Source: Flavobacterium soli DSM 19725
GTDB lineage: Bacteria > Bacteroidota > Bacteroidia > Flavobacteriales > Flavobacteriaceae
NCBI RefSeq assembly: GCF_000422705.1
Contig: NZ_AUGO01000003.1
Span: 62,001-126,000 of the forward strand
Length of the DNA stretch: 64,000 nt
Direction: 5' to 3'
Shown here: piece after piece, positions 34,704 through 43,632 of the stretch
How the letters are laid out: each line of letters starts with the position of its first letter
Numbering within the stretch: the first letter of the stretch is position 1
The notes under the pieces: model-generated
Seen by the model: the letters and a program-made list of their open reading frames with translations, nothing else
What the model was told of the DNA's origin: nothing
The model's database searches: none
Program-made: the position numbers and the translations under genes

Positions 34704-35156
34704 TTATTCTCTGTTTTTAGTATCGATGATAATTGTCACTGGGCCATCATTTAAAAGTGCCACTTTCATGTCGGCCCCAAACTTTCCGGTTTGGATTTTT
34801 TTGCCGAATTCAGATTCTAGTTTGGCAACAAATTTTTCATATAATGGAATGGCAATATCCGGTTTTGAAGCCTTGATATAAGAAGGACGATTTCCTTTTT
34901 TTGTTGATGCATGAAGGGTAAACTGGCTCACAACGATAATATCTCCGTTTACATCTTGAACTGACAGATTCATCACCTCGTTTTCATCACCAAAAATCCG
35001 CATGTTGATGATTTTTCCAACAAGCCAATTGATGTCATCGTCTGAATCTGCATCTTCAATTCCGACCAAAACCAGAAGCCCTGTTTTTATTTCGGCAGAA
35101 ATTGCTCCTTCGATAGTTACCGAAGCTTGGGAAACTCTTTGTATGACGGCTTTCAA
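34704..35156 (-). CDS. dtd: D-aminoacyl-tRNA deacylase
   Basis: 150 aa, normal. It begins MKAVIQRVSQASVTIEG, as almost all Dtd do. The active-site motifs are VVSQFTLHASTKKGNRPSY (Ser-Gln-x-x-Thr) and LLNDGPVTIIIDT (Gly-Pro cross-subunit motif). The dimeric enzyme removes D-amino acids and glycine from mischarged tRNAs. It follows rsgA on the same strand, and the 69-bp gap contains a tagattt-type microrepeat. Confidence 0.96.
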   Translation of the reverse strand: MKAVIQRVSQASVTIEGAISAEIKTGLLVLVGIEDADSDDDINWLVGKIINMRIFGDENEVMNLSVQDVNGDIIVVSQFTLHASTKKGNRPSYIKASKPDIAIPLYEKFVAKLESEFGKKIQTGKFGADMKVALLNDGPVTIIIDTKNRE

Positions 35157-35225
35157 TTATAATTGTAGATTTAGATTGCAGATTTTAGAAGTATCTAAAA
35201 AACTGAATACTGTTACTGAACACTG

Positions 35226-36206
35226 CTAACTTTTCCTCGTTTCATCACTTGCAATACGGTCATCATTATAGATATCCGTTCGATAGTGTTCGTCATCACC
35301 TTCCAAGATTTTAAGGTAACTTCTATAGCGTGACCAAGCAATTTCGTCTTTTTCTAGTGCTTTTTTAATGGCACAATGTGGTTCTTCCTTGTGCAAACAA
35401 TTGTTGAATTTGCATTGGTCCTGCAACTTGAAAAATTCAGGGAAATAACCGCTGATTTCTGCCGGATCCATATCCACCATCCCGAAACCTTTGATTCCAG
35501 GTGTATCAATAATTCGTGCATCAAAACTCAAATCATACATTTCTGCAAAAGTCGTTGTATGTTGACCTTGTTTGCTTTGTTCGGAAATTTCAGTTGTTTT
35601 TAAATGCAATGTTGGTTCCATAGCATTGACCAAGGTGGATTTTCCAACACCGGAATGACCCGAAAACATACTCACTTTTCCAATCATTAGTTCCTTTAAT
35701 TTATCTACACCTTTCATCTCAGTCGATGAAACTCGCAGACATTGGTAGCCAATTTCCTGATAGACGTGTTGCATATACAATTGTTCGTCTAAAGTGGTTT
35801 CGTCAAGCGTGTCAATTTTATTGAAAACTAAAATCGCCTCGATTCCATAAGCTTCGGCTGTTACCAAAAAGCGGTCTATAAAATTAAAAGTCGTTGGCGG
35901 ATTATTGACTGTTACCAATAAAAAAACCCGATCAATATTAGAAGCAATAATATGCATCTGATGGGACAAATTCACTGATTTTCGAACGATATAATTTTTC
36001 CTATCATGAATTTTATGAATCGTTCCCGTGATTTTATCTGACGTTTCATCCAATTCAAAATCTACAATATCGCCAACGGCAATAGGATTGGTACTTTTTA
36101 TTCCTTTCATGCGGAATTTTCCCTTGATACGGCACTCGATAAAATCTCCTTCTTCAGATTTCACGGTGTACCAACTTCCTGTAGATTTATAAACGGTTCC
36201 TGTCAT
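35226..36206 (-). CDS. rsgA: Ribosome small subunit-dependent GTPase A
   Basis: 326 aa. Circularly permuted GTPase: an N-terminal OB fold, then G4 VFNKIDTL, G1 SGHSGVGKSTLVN and G3 DTPGIKGFGM, in the permuted order, and a C-terminal zinc-binding part CKFNNCLHKEEPHCAIKKAL. It helps late maturation of the 30S subunit. It follows a terminator and microrepeats upstream, and probably shares a transcript with dtd. Confidence 0.96.
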   Translation of the reverse strand: MTGTVYKSTGSWYTVKSEEGDFIECRIKGKFRMKGIKSTNPIAVGDIVDFELDETSDKITGTIHKIHDRKNYIVRKSVNLSHQMHIIASNIDRVFLLVTVNNPPTTFNFIDRFLVTAEAYGIEAILVFNKIDTLDETTLDEQLYMQHVYQEIGYQCLRVSSTEMKGVDKLKELMIGKVSMFSGHSGVGKSTLVNAMEPTLHLKTTEISEQSKQGQHTTTFAEMYDLSFDARIIDTPGIKGFGMVDMDPAEISGYFPEFFKLQDQCKFNNCLHKEEPHCAIKKALEKDEIAWSRYRSYLKILEGDDEHYRTDIYNDDRIASDETRKS

Positions 36207-36251
36207 TCAGATTTTAGATTTTAGATTTCAGACTTAAAACTGAAAATTTAA

Positions 36252-36301
36252 AGAGGACAAAATTACGCTATTTACTTGTGAACAGCGTAATTTTGCCCTC
36301 T
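36252..36301 (-). terminator. Long-stem terminator after the VIT/TonB-plug fusion gene
   Basis: 18-bp arms (agaggacaaaattacgct and its complement with one G-U) and a 14-base loop, followed on the minus strand by T-rich sequence. Confidence 0.85.
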
Positions 36302-36334
36302 AAAAATTAAAATTCTAAACTGAATTTGAAAAGT

Positions 36335-39300
36335 TTACCACACGATTTCTGCTAAAATATCATTCTCTTTGACTTTCCCCAATTGAATTGTTTTTAAGGT
36401 TTTAGTTGTTTTACCGGCTTTCGTGATATAAATTTCAACCATAACTGTCGCAGGACCACTTTCTGTCAATTCGCTTTCGCCATAATAATCTGTCTTGATT
36501 TGATATTTACCTTTTACGGCATTTCGAATCATATATTGTTCAGGACCATAACCTTCTGTAAAATCTTTTGAAAATCTCGCACCTGCTTGTGTATCACGAT
36601 GACCATAATAACATTCTTCGTTGGTTGGTTCAATGATGTGCAAATCTAAATCGACATCCATCAAGTTCCAGTTCATAATAATCCTGATGTCAACGGGCAT
36701 TTTTTCAAAGTATTTCTTGTCTAACTTACCCGAATCCAATCTTTTGTTTTCAGCCATTAAACGGTTGATGTCCATCAAAATAATATCTTCCACGCCTTCA
36801 TATTGGCCACTCATTTCACCATAATAATTTACTTCCAAAGCCTTAATTAATTGATCGAAAGCTTCTTGATTTTTTCCAGCATCTTCCAAAGCTAAAGCAT
36901 AATCTCTCAAACTTTGTGGTTCATGAGCCCGCCATTTTACAATCTGTTGTGCTGTAAATAAAGCATCATCAAAAGACGACCATTGACGCAAAGTGTAGGT
37001 CAAGGTTTTATAAAGTTGGTGATTTTCCAATCCTAGATCGGCAATATTGCTGATTACTTGCAATGCCTTTTTTACATCGCCTTGATTGTAGAAAAAATGA
37101 GCTACATCAAAATAAAAACTCGGATTTCGTTCCTGTGATTTTCGCAATTCAAAATACAAATCATACTGTTTCTCTTTTGGAGCAGAAGCCAACGCTTTCA
37201 AATACAATCTATCTGGATTCCAAGATTTTGGTTGGTCTTGTTCGATGATTTGATTGTTGGCTCCATTTTTTGAAACCATAACAATCACGCCATTTGCTCC
37301 ACGATTTCCATAAAGTGATGTTGCTGAAGCATCTTTTAGAACAGTGATACTTTCAATATCATTTGAGTTTATATTCTTAAAAGTTTCTGCATTAACTGGG
37401 ACACCATCTAAAATATACAACGGATCTTTAGTTGCTGTTAAAGACGAAAAACCACGAACTCTAACAGTTGTATTTTGACCAGGCTGTCCAGCAGCTGACG
37501 AAATGTTAACTCCCGCAACTTCTCCTTGTAAACTTTGAATAGCATCTTCCCTCTTATTGCTTGATATTTCTTCCGAAGAAATAGTTTGAACAGAATAGGA
37601 CATCGATTTTTTAGCTACAGATTCGTATTTATCTTCTGAAATTTCAGAATCACTTTCCTCTACTGATTCCATTTTCTGAGTTCCGTAACCAACTACAACC
37701 ACTTCTTCTAAATTTGAAGAACTAGCCTCCATTTCCACATTCACTTCATTGTTTCGTCCCACATTCACAGTTATTGACTTTAATCCTATATAATCAAATC
37801 TAAGTCTTCCGTTTTCAGGTACTTTAATTGAATATTTTCCGTCAAAATCGGTTTGGGTGCCTTCATTTCCTGATGTGACACTAACTCCTGGCAATGGCAT
37901 ACCACTTTCAATAACGACTCCTGAAATAAATCCTTCTGGAGTAGTTGAATTTCTGCTGGAATTTACTCCCGAATTTGCGTTTGTGGCATTCCTTCTGTCT
38001 ACTTTTTTTGGTTTTGGAGCAGGTTTTGGCTTCACAAATCGGATGTCTTTTTTCCACCACGAATTCAATTCTGCGAAATAACGTTCTACATTTTGCCAAT
38101 TGCTCTTTTGTTCGGCCAATCGGCTTTCTTGTTCCTGCTTTTTAATTCTGTCAAATTCAGCCCGTAATTCTGTTGGAGGAACAATATCATAAGCAATATA
38201 ATCACGTATGTCTTCCAAAACAATCAGCGACGTGTTTTTGGTGATAATTCCGTATTTCTTGCCCAAAAGTTCAATTTCTTCGGCATTTTTAGCATATTGC
38301 AAATCAAGATTGGCGATTTTTTTCTGGGCCCAAAGTTTCTCAATATTCACCTCATCAGTTTTCTGAACCGAAGCATCTAATGTGATTTTTCGTTCCAAAA
38401 TCGCTCCGTTTTCATATCCAAACAACAGTGTGATTTCATTTTTTGGATTCAAGGAAATTCCCGAAAATGAAAAGCTTCCCGAAACCGAACTTCCTGTCAT
38501 CGGAAACAAATTGGTCACGGTATAATTTTCTTTTATGCCAAGAAATTTTAAAGTATTGTTGGTTAATTTGTCCAAAGCCGTTTCCAAATTCAACTGGTTC
38601 AAATTGATAAAATTGCCACCTGTTTGCATTGAAGAAAAATTCAGAAAAGCAAAATCTGCCGAAACCGAAGATGTAATGGTGTAAACCGATTTTTTAGTTT
38701 TAGGCAAATTATTTTCACTCAACGAAGACAATCCATCAGAGAAAAGCAAGTATTCATCGTGGTTCGGAAGGTTTATCTGTGAAAAACGCGTTCCGCCGTC
38801 ATACTTTGTATTTTGTAAAACGGATTTTAATTCAGTCCAATTTCCGTTTGAAATCACAAACTCTTTTTGTTTTTCAAAAGTGTAATTTAAAAAGTATAAA
38901 GTGACTTTCGTGTTTTTTATTTGGTTGAAATAAACTTCCAATAAATTCAATTCTTTATTCAAATCACGTGTTTTGGCACTCAAGGAATTATCCCAAATTA
39001 ATCCGATGGAATTGGGCTGTTTTTTGGCAATTTTATTTCCTTCAATGAAAGTATTTCCATAAAAATAATGCTGGCCACCCACGTTTTGTATCACCACACT
39101 CGGCACATTTTCCTGTATTGGAATTTTGAAAAGTAATTGTTCTGATGGCTGATAATTTTCTTTTTTTACCGATGCCTGAAACGATTGGTTCCATTTTGAA
39201 AACGAAATTTCATCTACCGAATTCTCGGCAAGAATTGGCGAAGAAGCACTTCCAAAAACCACAATATTGATTTCAAATTTATCCAATTTTGTCGGATAAC

Positions 39301-39835
39301 GGCTCACCAATTTATACGCCAAATTATTTTTATCGAAAGCAGAAAGTTCTTCCTCATAACCAATAACCACAATACGTTCGCCATTTGGCATCAACGGATA
39401 AATTCGGGTCCTGAAATTATTCCCATCCACTTTTTCTAATAATCCTGGGTCAACACGACGGTGTTCAATTGCTTCAAAAACCTGTTTCCCTTTATTTTTA
39501 TTTACCGGAACCGCTTCTCGCATTTTGCCATTAATATCAATCGCATATCGTGAAACCGAAACGTTTTCGGGCAATGGAAAAATCAATTCTGCTTCCATTT
39601 GTCGGTTGCTCGAATTAAAAAAGTGCATTTCGGCAGTTGTATAAGCTATGTTTCCAACGACTTTCACATTTACCAATAATTGACTCATTCGCACTTTTTC
39701 AGAACCTTCGCCCTTGACCGTAAACTCCGGACTTTGAGCAAAAGTTTTAGTTCCGAAAAACAATAAAAAATAAAATAAAAATTTCAAATTCGATTGAAAA
39801 TTTCTGGCTTCGGATAAATTCATTCTTGATTTCAT
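36335..39835 (-). CDS. VIT - vWA-like - CarboxypepD_reg - TonB plug - TPR-like - DUF2135 fusion protein
   Basis: 1166 aa, exported (signal region within residues 15-34, ending TKTFAQ; ATG at 39823 is an alternative start). Domain order: VIT domain (about 40-165; MRMSQ-type strands and FRTRIYPLMPNGERIVVIGYEEEL); vWA-like domain (about 275-430) with a partial MIDAS motif DNSLS; coiled linker; CarboxypepD_reg beta-sandwich (about 640-705; ISGVVIESGMPLPGVSVTS); TonB plug (about 745-855; LQGEVAGVNISSAAGQPGQN, then LYILDGVPVN and SITVLKDASATSLYGNRGANG); TPR-like helices (about 880-1010); DUF2135 (about 1040-1166; NWNLMDVDLDLHIIEP). There is no outer-membrane barrel, so it is not a transporter. It is probably a large envelope adhesion or scaffold protein; the function is unknown. 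Confidence 0.85.
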   Translation of the reverse strand: MKSRMNLSEARNFQSNLKFLFYFLLFFGTKTFAQSPEFTVKGEGSEKVRMSQLLVNVKVVGNIAYTTAEMHFFNSSNRQMEAELIFPLPENVSVSRYAIDINGKMREAVPVNKNKGKQVFEAIEHRRVDPGLLEKVDGNNFRTRIYPLMPNGERIVVIGYEEELSAFDKNNLAYKLVSRYPTKLDKFEINIVVFGSASSPILAENSVDEISFSKWNQSFQASVKKENYQPSEQLLFKIPIQENVPSVVIQNVGGQHYFYGNTFIEGNKIAKKQPNSIGLIWDNSLSAKTRDLNKELNLLEVYFNQIKNTKVTLYFLNYTFEKQKEFVISNGNWTELKSVLQNTKYDGGTRFSQINLPNHDEYLLFSDGLSSLSENNLPKTKKSVYTITSSVSADFAFLNFSSMQTGGNFINLNQLNLETALDKLTNNTLKFLGIKENYTVTNLFPMTGSSVSGSFSFSGISLNPKNEITLLFGYENGAILERKITLDASVQKTDEVNIEKLWAQKKIANLDLQYAKNAEEIELLGKKYGIITKNTSLIVLEDIRDYIAYDIVPPTELRAEFDRIKKQEQESRLAEQKSNWQNVERYFAELNSWWKKDIRFVKPKPAPKPKKVDRRNATNANSGVNSSRNSTTPEGFISGVVIESGMPLPGVSVTSGNEGTQTDFDGKYSIKVPENGRLRFDYIGLKSITVNVGRNNEVNVEMEASSSNLEEVVVVGYGTQKMESVEESDSEISEDKYESVAKKSMSYSVQTISSEEISSNKREDAIQSLQGEVAGVNISSAAGQPGQNTTVRVRGFSSLTATKDPLYILDGVPVNAETFKNINSNDIESITVLKDASATSLYGNRGANGVIVMVSKNGANNQIIEQDQPKSWNPDRLYLKALASAPKEKQYDLYFELRKSQERNPSFYFDVAHFFYNQGDVKKALQVISNIADLGLENHQLYKTLTYTLRQWSSFDDALFTAQQIVKWRAHEPQSLRDYALALEDAGKNQEAFDQLIKALEVNYYGEMSGQYEGVEDIILMDINRLMAENKRLDSGKLDKKYFEKMPVDIRIIMNWNLMDVDLDLHIIEPTNEECYYGHRDTQAGARFSKDFTEGYGPEQYMIRNAVKGKYQIKTDYYGESELTESGPATVMVEIYITKAGKTTKTLKTIQLGKVKENDILAEIVW

Positions 39836-39908
39836 AACACGAAAGTTAAGGTTGTATTTTTATAGAGCATAAAAATTTATAAAAGGTTGGGACGATGCTT
39901 ATTTTTTT

Positions 39909-39943
39909 TCAAAAAAAAGCCTGCAGGTATAAAACTGCAGGCT
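39909..39943 (-). terminator. Terminator after the DAHP synthase-chorismate mutase gene
   Basis: The arms agcctgcag and ctgcaggct are followed by eight Ts on the minus strand. Confidence 0.9.
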
Positions 39944-39969
39944 ATTCATTATATTTTGACTTTTAAAAA

Positions 39970-41052
39970 TCATCCATTTATCACCTTTTCCTGATGGCTA
40001 ATACTTTCCTGATGAATCGCCTTGAATAATTTCAAAACAAATTCCTCGCTCAAACCCTTTTGTTCGCCTTCCAGAATCATTTTTCCTAATATTTCGTTCC
40101 AACGTTTATTTTGAAGGACTGCTACATTTTTAGCCTTCTTCAAAGCCCCAATCTGGTCGGCAACTTTCATTCTGTTACCCAGAATTTCCAGAATCTTGCT
40201 ATCGGCGATATCAATATTGGCTCGAAGTTTTGCCATTTCGTTATTAAAATCATCTTCCTCAGATGTCATTTTCTTCACCTTCAAATCGGCAAATATCTGC
40301 TTCAAAACCGTTGGCGTAACCTGTTGAGCTGCATCGCTCCAAGCATTATCGGGATCAATATGCGTTTCAATAATCAAACCGTCATAATTCAAATCCAAGG
40401 CCTGTTGCGAAACTTCCTGAATCATATCACGCTTTCCTGTAATGTGTGAAGGATCACAAATCAAAGGCAAATCCGGGAAACGGCTCTGCAATTCAATCGC
40501 AATCTGCCATTCCGGAATGTTGCGGTATTTCGTTTTTTCATACGTCGAAAATCCTCTGTGAATAACGCCTAATTTTTTAATTCCGGCATTATACAAACGC
40601 TCCACACCACCAATCCACAAAGCCAAATCAGGATTTACAGGATTTTTTACCAACACAATCTTATCTGTATTTTCCAATGCATCGGCAATCTCCTGAACCG
40701 CAAACGGGTTTACAGTCGTTCTTGCTCCAATCCACAACACATCAATATCATGCTCCAACGCCAATTTCACGTGGGTGGCATTTGCTACTTCGGTCGCCAT
40801 CAGCAAGCCGGTTTCCGCTTTTGCTTTTTGCAACCATTTTAATCCAATGGCTCCAACACCTTCAAAACCACCCGGACGCGTTCGTGGTTTCCAGATTCCG
40901 GCACGGTAAATACTCACATCCGAATCCTTCAATTCGTGGGCTATTTTCAACACCTGTTCTTCGGTTTCTGCACTGCAAGGTCCCGCTATTACTAATGGAT
41001 GTGACAATTTAAAATCATCCAACCACGTCCTCATTGCTTTATTATTTTCCAT
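39970..41052 (-). CDS. Bifunctional DAHP synthase - chorismate mutase (type II)
   Basis: 360 aa from the ATG at 41052 (MENNKAMRTWLDDFKLSHP); two further codons upstream are possible. Residues 1-260 are a DAHP synthase of the KDO8PS-like class: VIAGPCSAETEEQ, YRAGIWKPRTRPGGFEG, GARTTVNPF, HRGFSTYEKTKYRN and CDPSHITGKRD. Residues 270-360 are an AroQ chorismate mutase: MAKLRANIDIADSKILEIL, RMKVADQIGALKKA and HQESISHQEKVI. The enzyme starts the shikimate pathway and commits chorismate to prephenate, and the mutase domain may give feedback control. It is last in the pheA-aminotransferase cluster but separated by 281 bp of repeats. Confidence 0.94.
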   Translation of the reverse strand: MENNKAMRTWLDDFKLSHPLVIAGPCSAETEEQVLKIAHELKDSDVSIYRAGIWKPRTRPGGFEGVGAIGLKWLQKAKAETGLLMATEVANATHVKLALEHDIDVLWIGARTTVNPFAVQEIADALENTDKIVLVKNPVNPDLALWIGGVERLYNAGIKKLGVIHRGFSTYEKTKYRNIPEWQIAIELQSRFPDLPLICDPSHITGKRDMIQEVSQQALDLNYDGLIIETHIDPDNAWSDAAQQVTPTVLKQIFADLKVKKMTSEEDDFNNEMAKLRANIDIADSKILEILGNRMKVADQIGALKKAKNVAVLQNKRWNEILGKMILEGEQKGLSEEFVLKLFKAIHQESISHQEKVING

Positions 41053-41090
41053 AATCAATTTTACTAGTACAAATTTATGTTATTTTCTTT

Positions 41091-41210
41091 AGGAGCTCTA
41101 CTTCTGGCTTCCTTTAATCCATGTTCCCGCCATCCTTCCAAATCTTTTTATTTTTTTAAAGAAAAAAAATAAAAAGGATTTTCCCTCCTGTCGGGGCTAC
41201 TTTAAAATCT
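41091..41210 (+). repeat. Dispersed ~110-bp repeat, copy B
   Basis: Blocks shared with copy A: aggagc, aatccatgttcccgcc, ccttccaaatcttttt, a central hairpin with poly-T/poly-A arms, aaaaaggattttccctcc, tcggggcta. It fills most of the 281-bp gap between the aminotransferase and the DAHP synthase genes. Confidence 0.78.
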
Positions 41211-41238
41211 TTTGGCACTTTTTAATCTTTTAGCTACA

Positions 41239-41269
41239 GACCCGACAGGTTTTAAAAACCTGTCAGGTC
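41239..41269. repeat. Palindrome gacccgacaggtttt / aaaacctgtcaggtc
   Basis: An inverted repeat with about 14-bp arms and almost no loop. It is a repeat motif familiar from Flavobacterium intergenic regions and may also terminate transcription. Confidence 0.65.
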
Positions 41270-41304
41270 TTCATGAAACTTAATTCCTTAATGGTTTGAA
41301 AAAA

Positions 41305-41343
41305 CCTAACAGTCCCGACGCTTCGGGATGAAAACCTGTTAGG
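41305..41343 (-). terminator. Nested hairpin overlapping the aminotransferase stop
   Basis: The outer arms cctaacag (41305-41312) and ctgttagg (41336-41343) enclose a second hairpin tcccga/tcggga. The stop codon of the aminotransferase lies inside the outer arm. Confidence 0.55.
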
Positions 41344-42496
41344 ATGGATACTCGAAACGTTTTATCGCTTCCCGAATCTTCTCCTCTTTCACACACAACG
41401 AAAACCTAATATAACCCTCGCCATTGCTTCCGAAAATAGTTCCTGGTGTAATGAAAACATGTTTTTCAAGCAAAATTTCATCAATAAAATCTTCCGCTGA
41501 TGTAACATTTGAAGGCAATTTCGCCCAAACAAACATCCCAACACTATTCCTATCATAACTGCATCCAAGCTTATCAGCCAATTCGAAAATCAAGTTTCTT
41601 CGTCTGCTGTAGATTTCATTTTGAGCATCAAACCACTCTTTTCCCAACTTCAACGCTTCAACTGCACCTTTCTGGATGCCATAGAACATCCCGCTGTCCA
41701 TATTGCTTTTAACTTTCAAAATTGCCTCAATAAATGCTGCTTTTCCCGAAACCATCCCGACACGCCAACCTGCCATATTAAAGGTCTTACTCAGCGAATT
41801 CAATTCCAAAGCCACTTCTTTAGCTCCTTCGATCTCCAAAATCGACATTGGTTTCTCGTTCAAGACAAAACTATAGGGATTGTCGTTTATCAAAAGGATC
41901 TGATGCTTTTTGGCGAAAGCCACCAACTTTTCAAGCAGTTCTTTCGAAGCATTTGCACCCGTCGGCATATTCGGATAATTCACCCACATCAATTTTACTT
42001 TAGACAAATCCTGTTGTTCCAAAACTTCAAAATCGGGTTCCCAATTATTTTCTGCTTTCAAATCATACAAAACTGCCTTCGCTTGAACCAGATTCGTAAC
42101 TGATTCATAAGTGGGATATCCGGGATTCGGAATCAAAACCTCATCACCTTCGTTCAGAAACGCCATCGAAATATGCATAATTCCTTCCTTGGAACCCATC
42201 AATGGCAAGATTTCTGAATTATAATCAAGCGTTACGCCAAATTGTTTCTTATAAAAAGTCGCAATGCCTTGTCGCAACTCGGGCAATCCTTGATAACTCT
42301 GGTATTCGTGGGCTTTATCATCGTTCATCGTATTTTGAATGGCTTCAATCACATTTTTGGATGGTGCCAAATCCGGACTACCAATCCCCATATTGATGAT
42401 GGGCTTTCCATCCGCCATCAATTGCCGAACCTGTCGCAACTTGTGCGAAAAATAATATTCCTGGACTGTATCTAATCGTTTGGCTGTAGTAATCAT
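41339..42496 (-). CDS. Class I/II aminotransferase (aromatic/aspartate type)
   Basis: 385 aa. PLP fold type I: the Schiff-base lysine is in LNSLSKTFNMAGWRVG, the cofactor-binding asparagine and aspartate/tyrosine are in NYPNMPTGA and LLINDNPYSF, and the C-terminal arginine is in GYIRFSLC. From its place between pheA and the DAHP synthase it probably makes phenylalanine or tyrosine from the keto acid, or aminates prephenate. The start overlaps the pheA stop by 4 bases (ATGA), a sign of translational coupling. The last codons lie in a repeat palindrome. Confidence 0.9.
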   Translation of the reverse strand: MITTAKRLDTVQEYYFSHKLRQVRQLMADGKPIINMGIGSPDLAPSKNVIEAIQNTMNDDKAHEYQSYQGLPELRQGIATFYKKQFGVTLDYNSEILPLMGSKEGIMHISMAFLNEGDEVLIPNPGYPTYESVTNLVQAKAVLYDLKAENNWEPDFEVLEQQDLSKVKLMWVNYPNMPTGANASKELLEKLVAFAKKHQILLINDNPYSFVLNEKPMSILEIEGAKEVALELNSLSKTFNMAGWRVGMVSGKAAFIEAILKVKSNMDSGMFYGIQKGAVEALKLGKEWFDAQNEIYSRRRNLIFELADKLGCSYDRNSVGMFVWAKLPSNVTSAEDFIDEILLEKHVFITPGTIFGSNGEGYIRFSLCVKEEKIREAIKRFEYPS

Positions 42497-43320
42497 ATTT
42501 TTCCGTTTTTATATTCACCCAAAACCTTGAAATGGGTCGTCATCAATTGCAAAATATTCTTGGCTTTTTCATAATGCTTGTATTTTTCAAAAACCACATC
42601 CACAAAAAAGGAATACTGGAAAGGCGTTTCAATTATAGGCATCGACTGGATTTTGGTCAAATTCAGTTTGCAGTTGTTCATCACATTCAAAATGGTTGCA
42701 AGACTTCCCGGCATGTCATCCAACTCAAATTTTATCGAAGCCTTGTTGATTTGCTCCTTTGGCAATTCCTTGTTTTGGGTCTTTACAATCACAAAGCGAG
42801 TCTTGTTGCTTTTTATCGTATGAATGCCAGAAGCCAGAATCTCCAAATCGTACATTTTGGCTGCTATGGGGCTTGCAACGGCTCCAATTCCCATCAGGTT
42901 TTGTTCCTGAATCCTTCTTGCAGTTTCGGCAGTATCACCACTTTCTATCAATTTAATATGCGGATAATTTGCAAAGAAAACGGCACATTGCAACAAGGCT
43001 ATTGGGTGTGAATGCACTTCCTTGATGTCCTCAATCTTTTGTCCGTTGAGTGCCATCAAGTTCATGTGGATGTCCAGATAGTGTTCGCCAATGATGTGCA
43101 GATTGTTTCGGTCGATCAAGGCATAATTCGGAATAATCGAACCTGCGATAGAATTCTCCAACGCCATGATGCCCTTTTGAGCCTCATTGTTTAGAAGGCT
43201 TTTTACCAAGATATCGAACGACATACATTCGTCCAGTGGCATATTTTTGTTGAAATATTCCTCGGCTACCTGATGGTGAAACGATCCTTTTATTCCCTGA
43301 ATTGCGATTTTTGTATCCAT
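42493..43320 (-). CDS. pheA: Prephenate dehydratase
   Basis: 275 aa from the ATG at 43320 (MDTKIAIQGIKGSFHHQVAEEYF); an ATG at 43350 would lie inside the attenuator hairpin. Periplasmic-binding-like catalytic domain: IMALENSIAGSIIPNY, the T-R-F motif in KSNKTRFVIV (about 167-176). An ACT regulatory domain follows (about 190-270; ELDDMPGSLATILNVM, then LTKIQSMPI), which binds phenylalanine for feedback inhibition. It converts prephenate to phenylpyruvate. Expression is very probably controlled by attenuation through an aromatic-rich leader peptide. Confidence 0.95.
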   Translation of the reverse strand: MDTKIAIQGIKGSFHHQVAEEYFNKNMPLDECMSFDILVKSLLNNEAQKGIMALENSIAGSIIPNYALIDRNNLHIIGEHYLDIHMNLMALNGQKIEDIKEVHSHPIALLQCAVFFANYPHIKLIESGDTAETARRIQEQNLMGIGAVASPIAAKMYDLEILASGIHTIKSNKTRFVIVKTQNKELPKEQINKASIKFELDDMPGSLATILNVMNNCKLNLTKIQSMPIIETPFQYSFFVDVVFEKYKHYEKAKNILQLMTTHFKVLGEYKNGKI

Positions 43321-43328
43321 TTTTGAGC

Positions 43329-43360
43329 AAAAAAAAATCCCGATTTGCATCGGGATTGTT
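43329..43360 (-). terminator. pheA attenuator terminator
   Basis: On the minus strand, aatcccgat (43357-43349), a 4-base loop, atcgggatt (43344-43336) and a T-tract. The sequence aacaatccc (43360-43352) in the 5' arm can instead pair with gggattgtt (43409-43401) near the end of the leader ORF, which is the antiterminator. Confidence 0.88.
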
Positions 43361-43394
43361 TATAAATAGGTGAAATTATTTTTTCATCAAATCA

Positions 43395-43466
43395 TTATAC
43401 AACAATCCCTTTCTTCGTCCAAAAGAAATAAAAACTGTTGTAAAAAAAATTGAATGTAGTGTTCAT
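43395..43466 (-). CDS. Phenylalanine (aromatic) leader peptide
   Basis: 23 codons from ATG 43466 to TAA at 43395. The peptide begins MNTTFNFFYNSFYFFW and then reads TKKGIVV: six Phe, two Tyr and one Trp in the first 16 residues. The end of the ORF (codons 20-22, gggattgtt) is complementary to the 5' arm of the pheA terminator, so ribosome stalling on Phe codons would permit antitermination. The arrangement is classic pheA-type attenuation. It is too short for ordinary gene finders. Confidence 0.88.
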   Translation of the reverse strand: MNTTFNFFYNSFYFFWTKKGIVV

Positions 43467-43632
43467 TTGAAATTTTATGTTTGGCTAAAGTAGAAAATTA
43501 TTTTATAGCGTGATGATTTGTTTTGCCTTTTTTTCTAAAAAATCTACTAAAACGTTATCGCTTTGCGTTATTGAGTTAATGCGTTTTAGAAATTGCACAT
43601 TTAATTATTACATTTGCTTCAAATCATCCACT

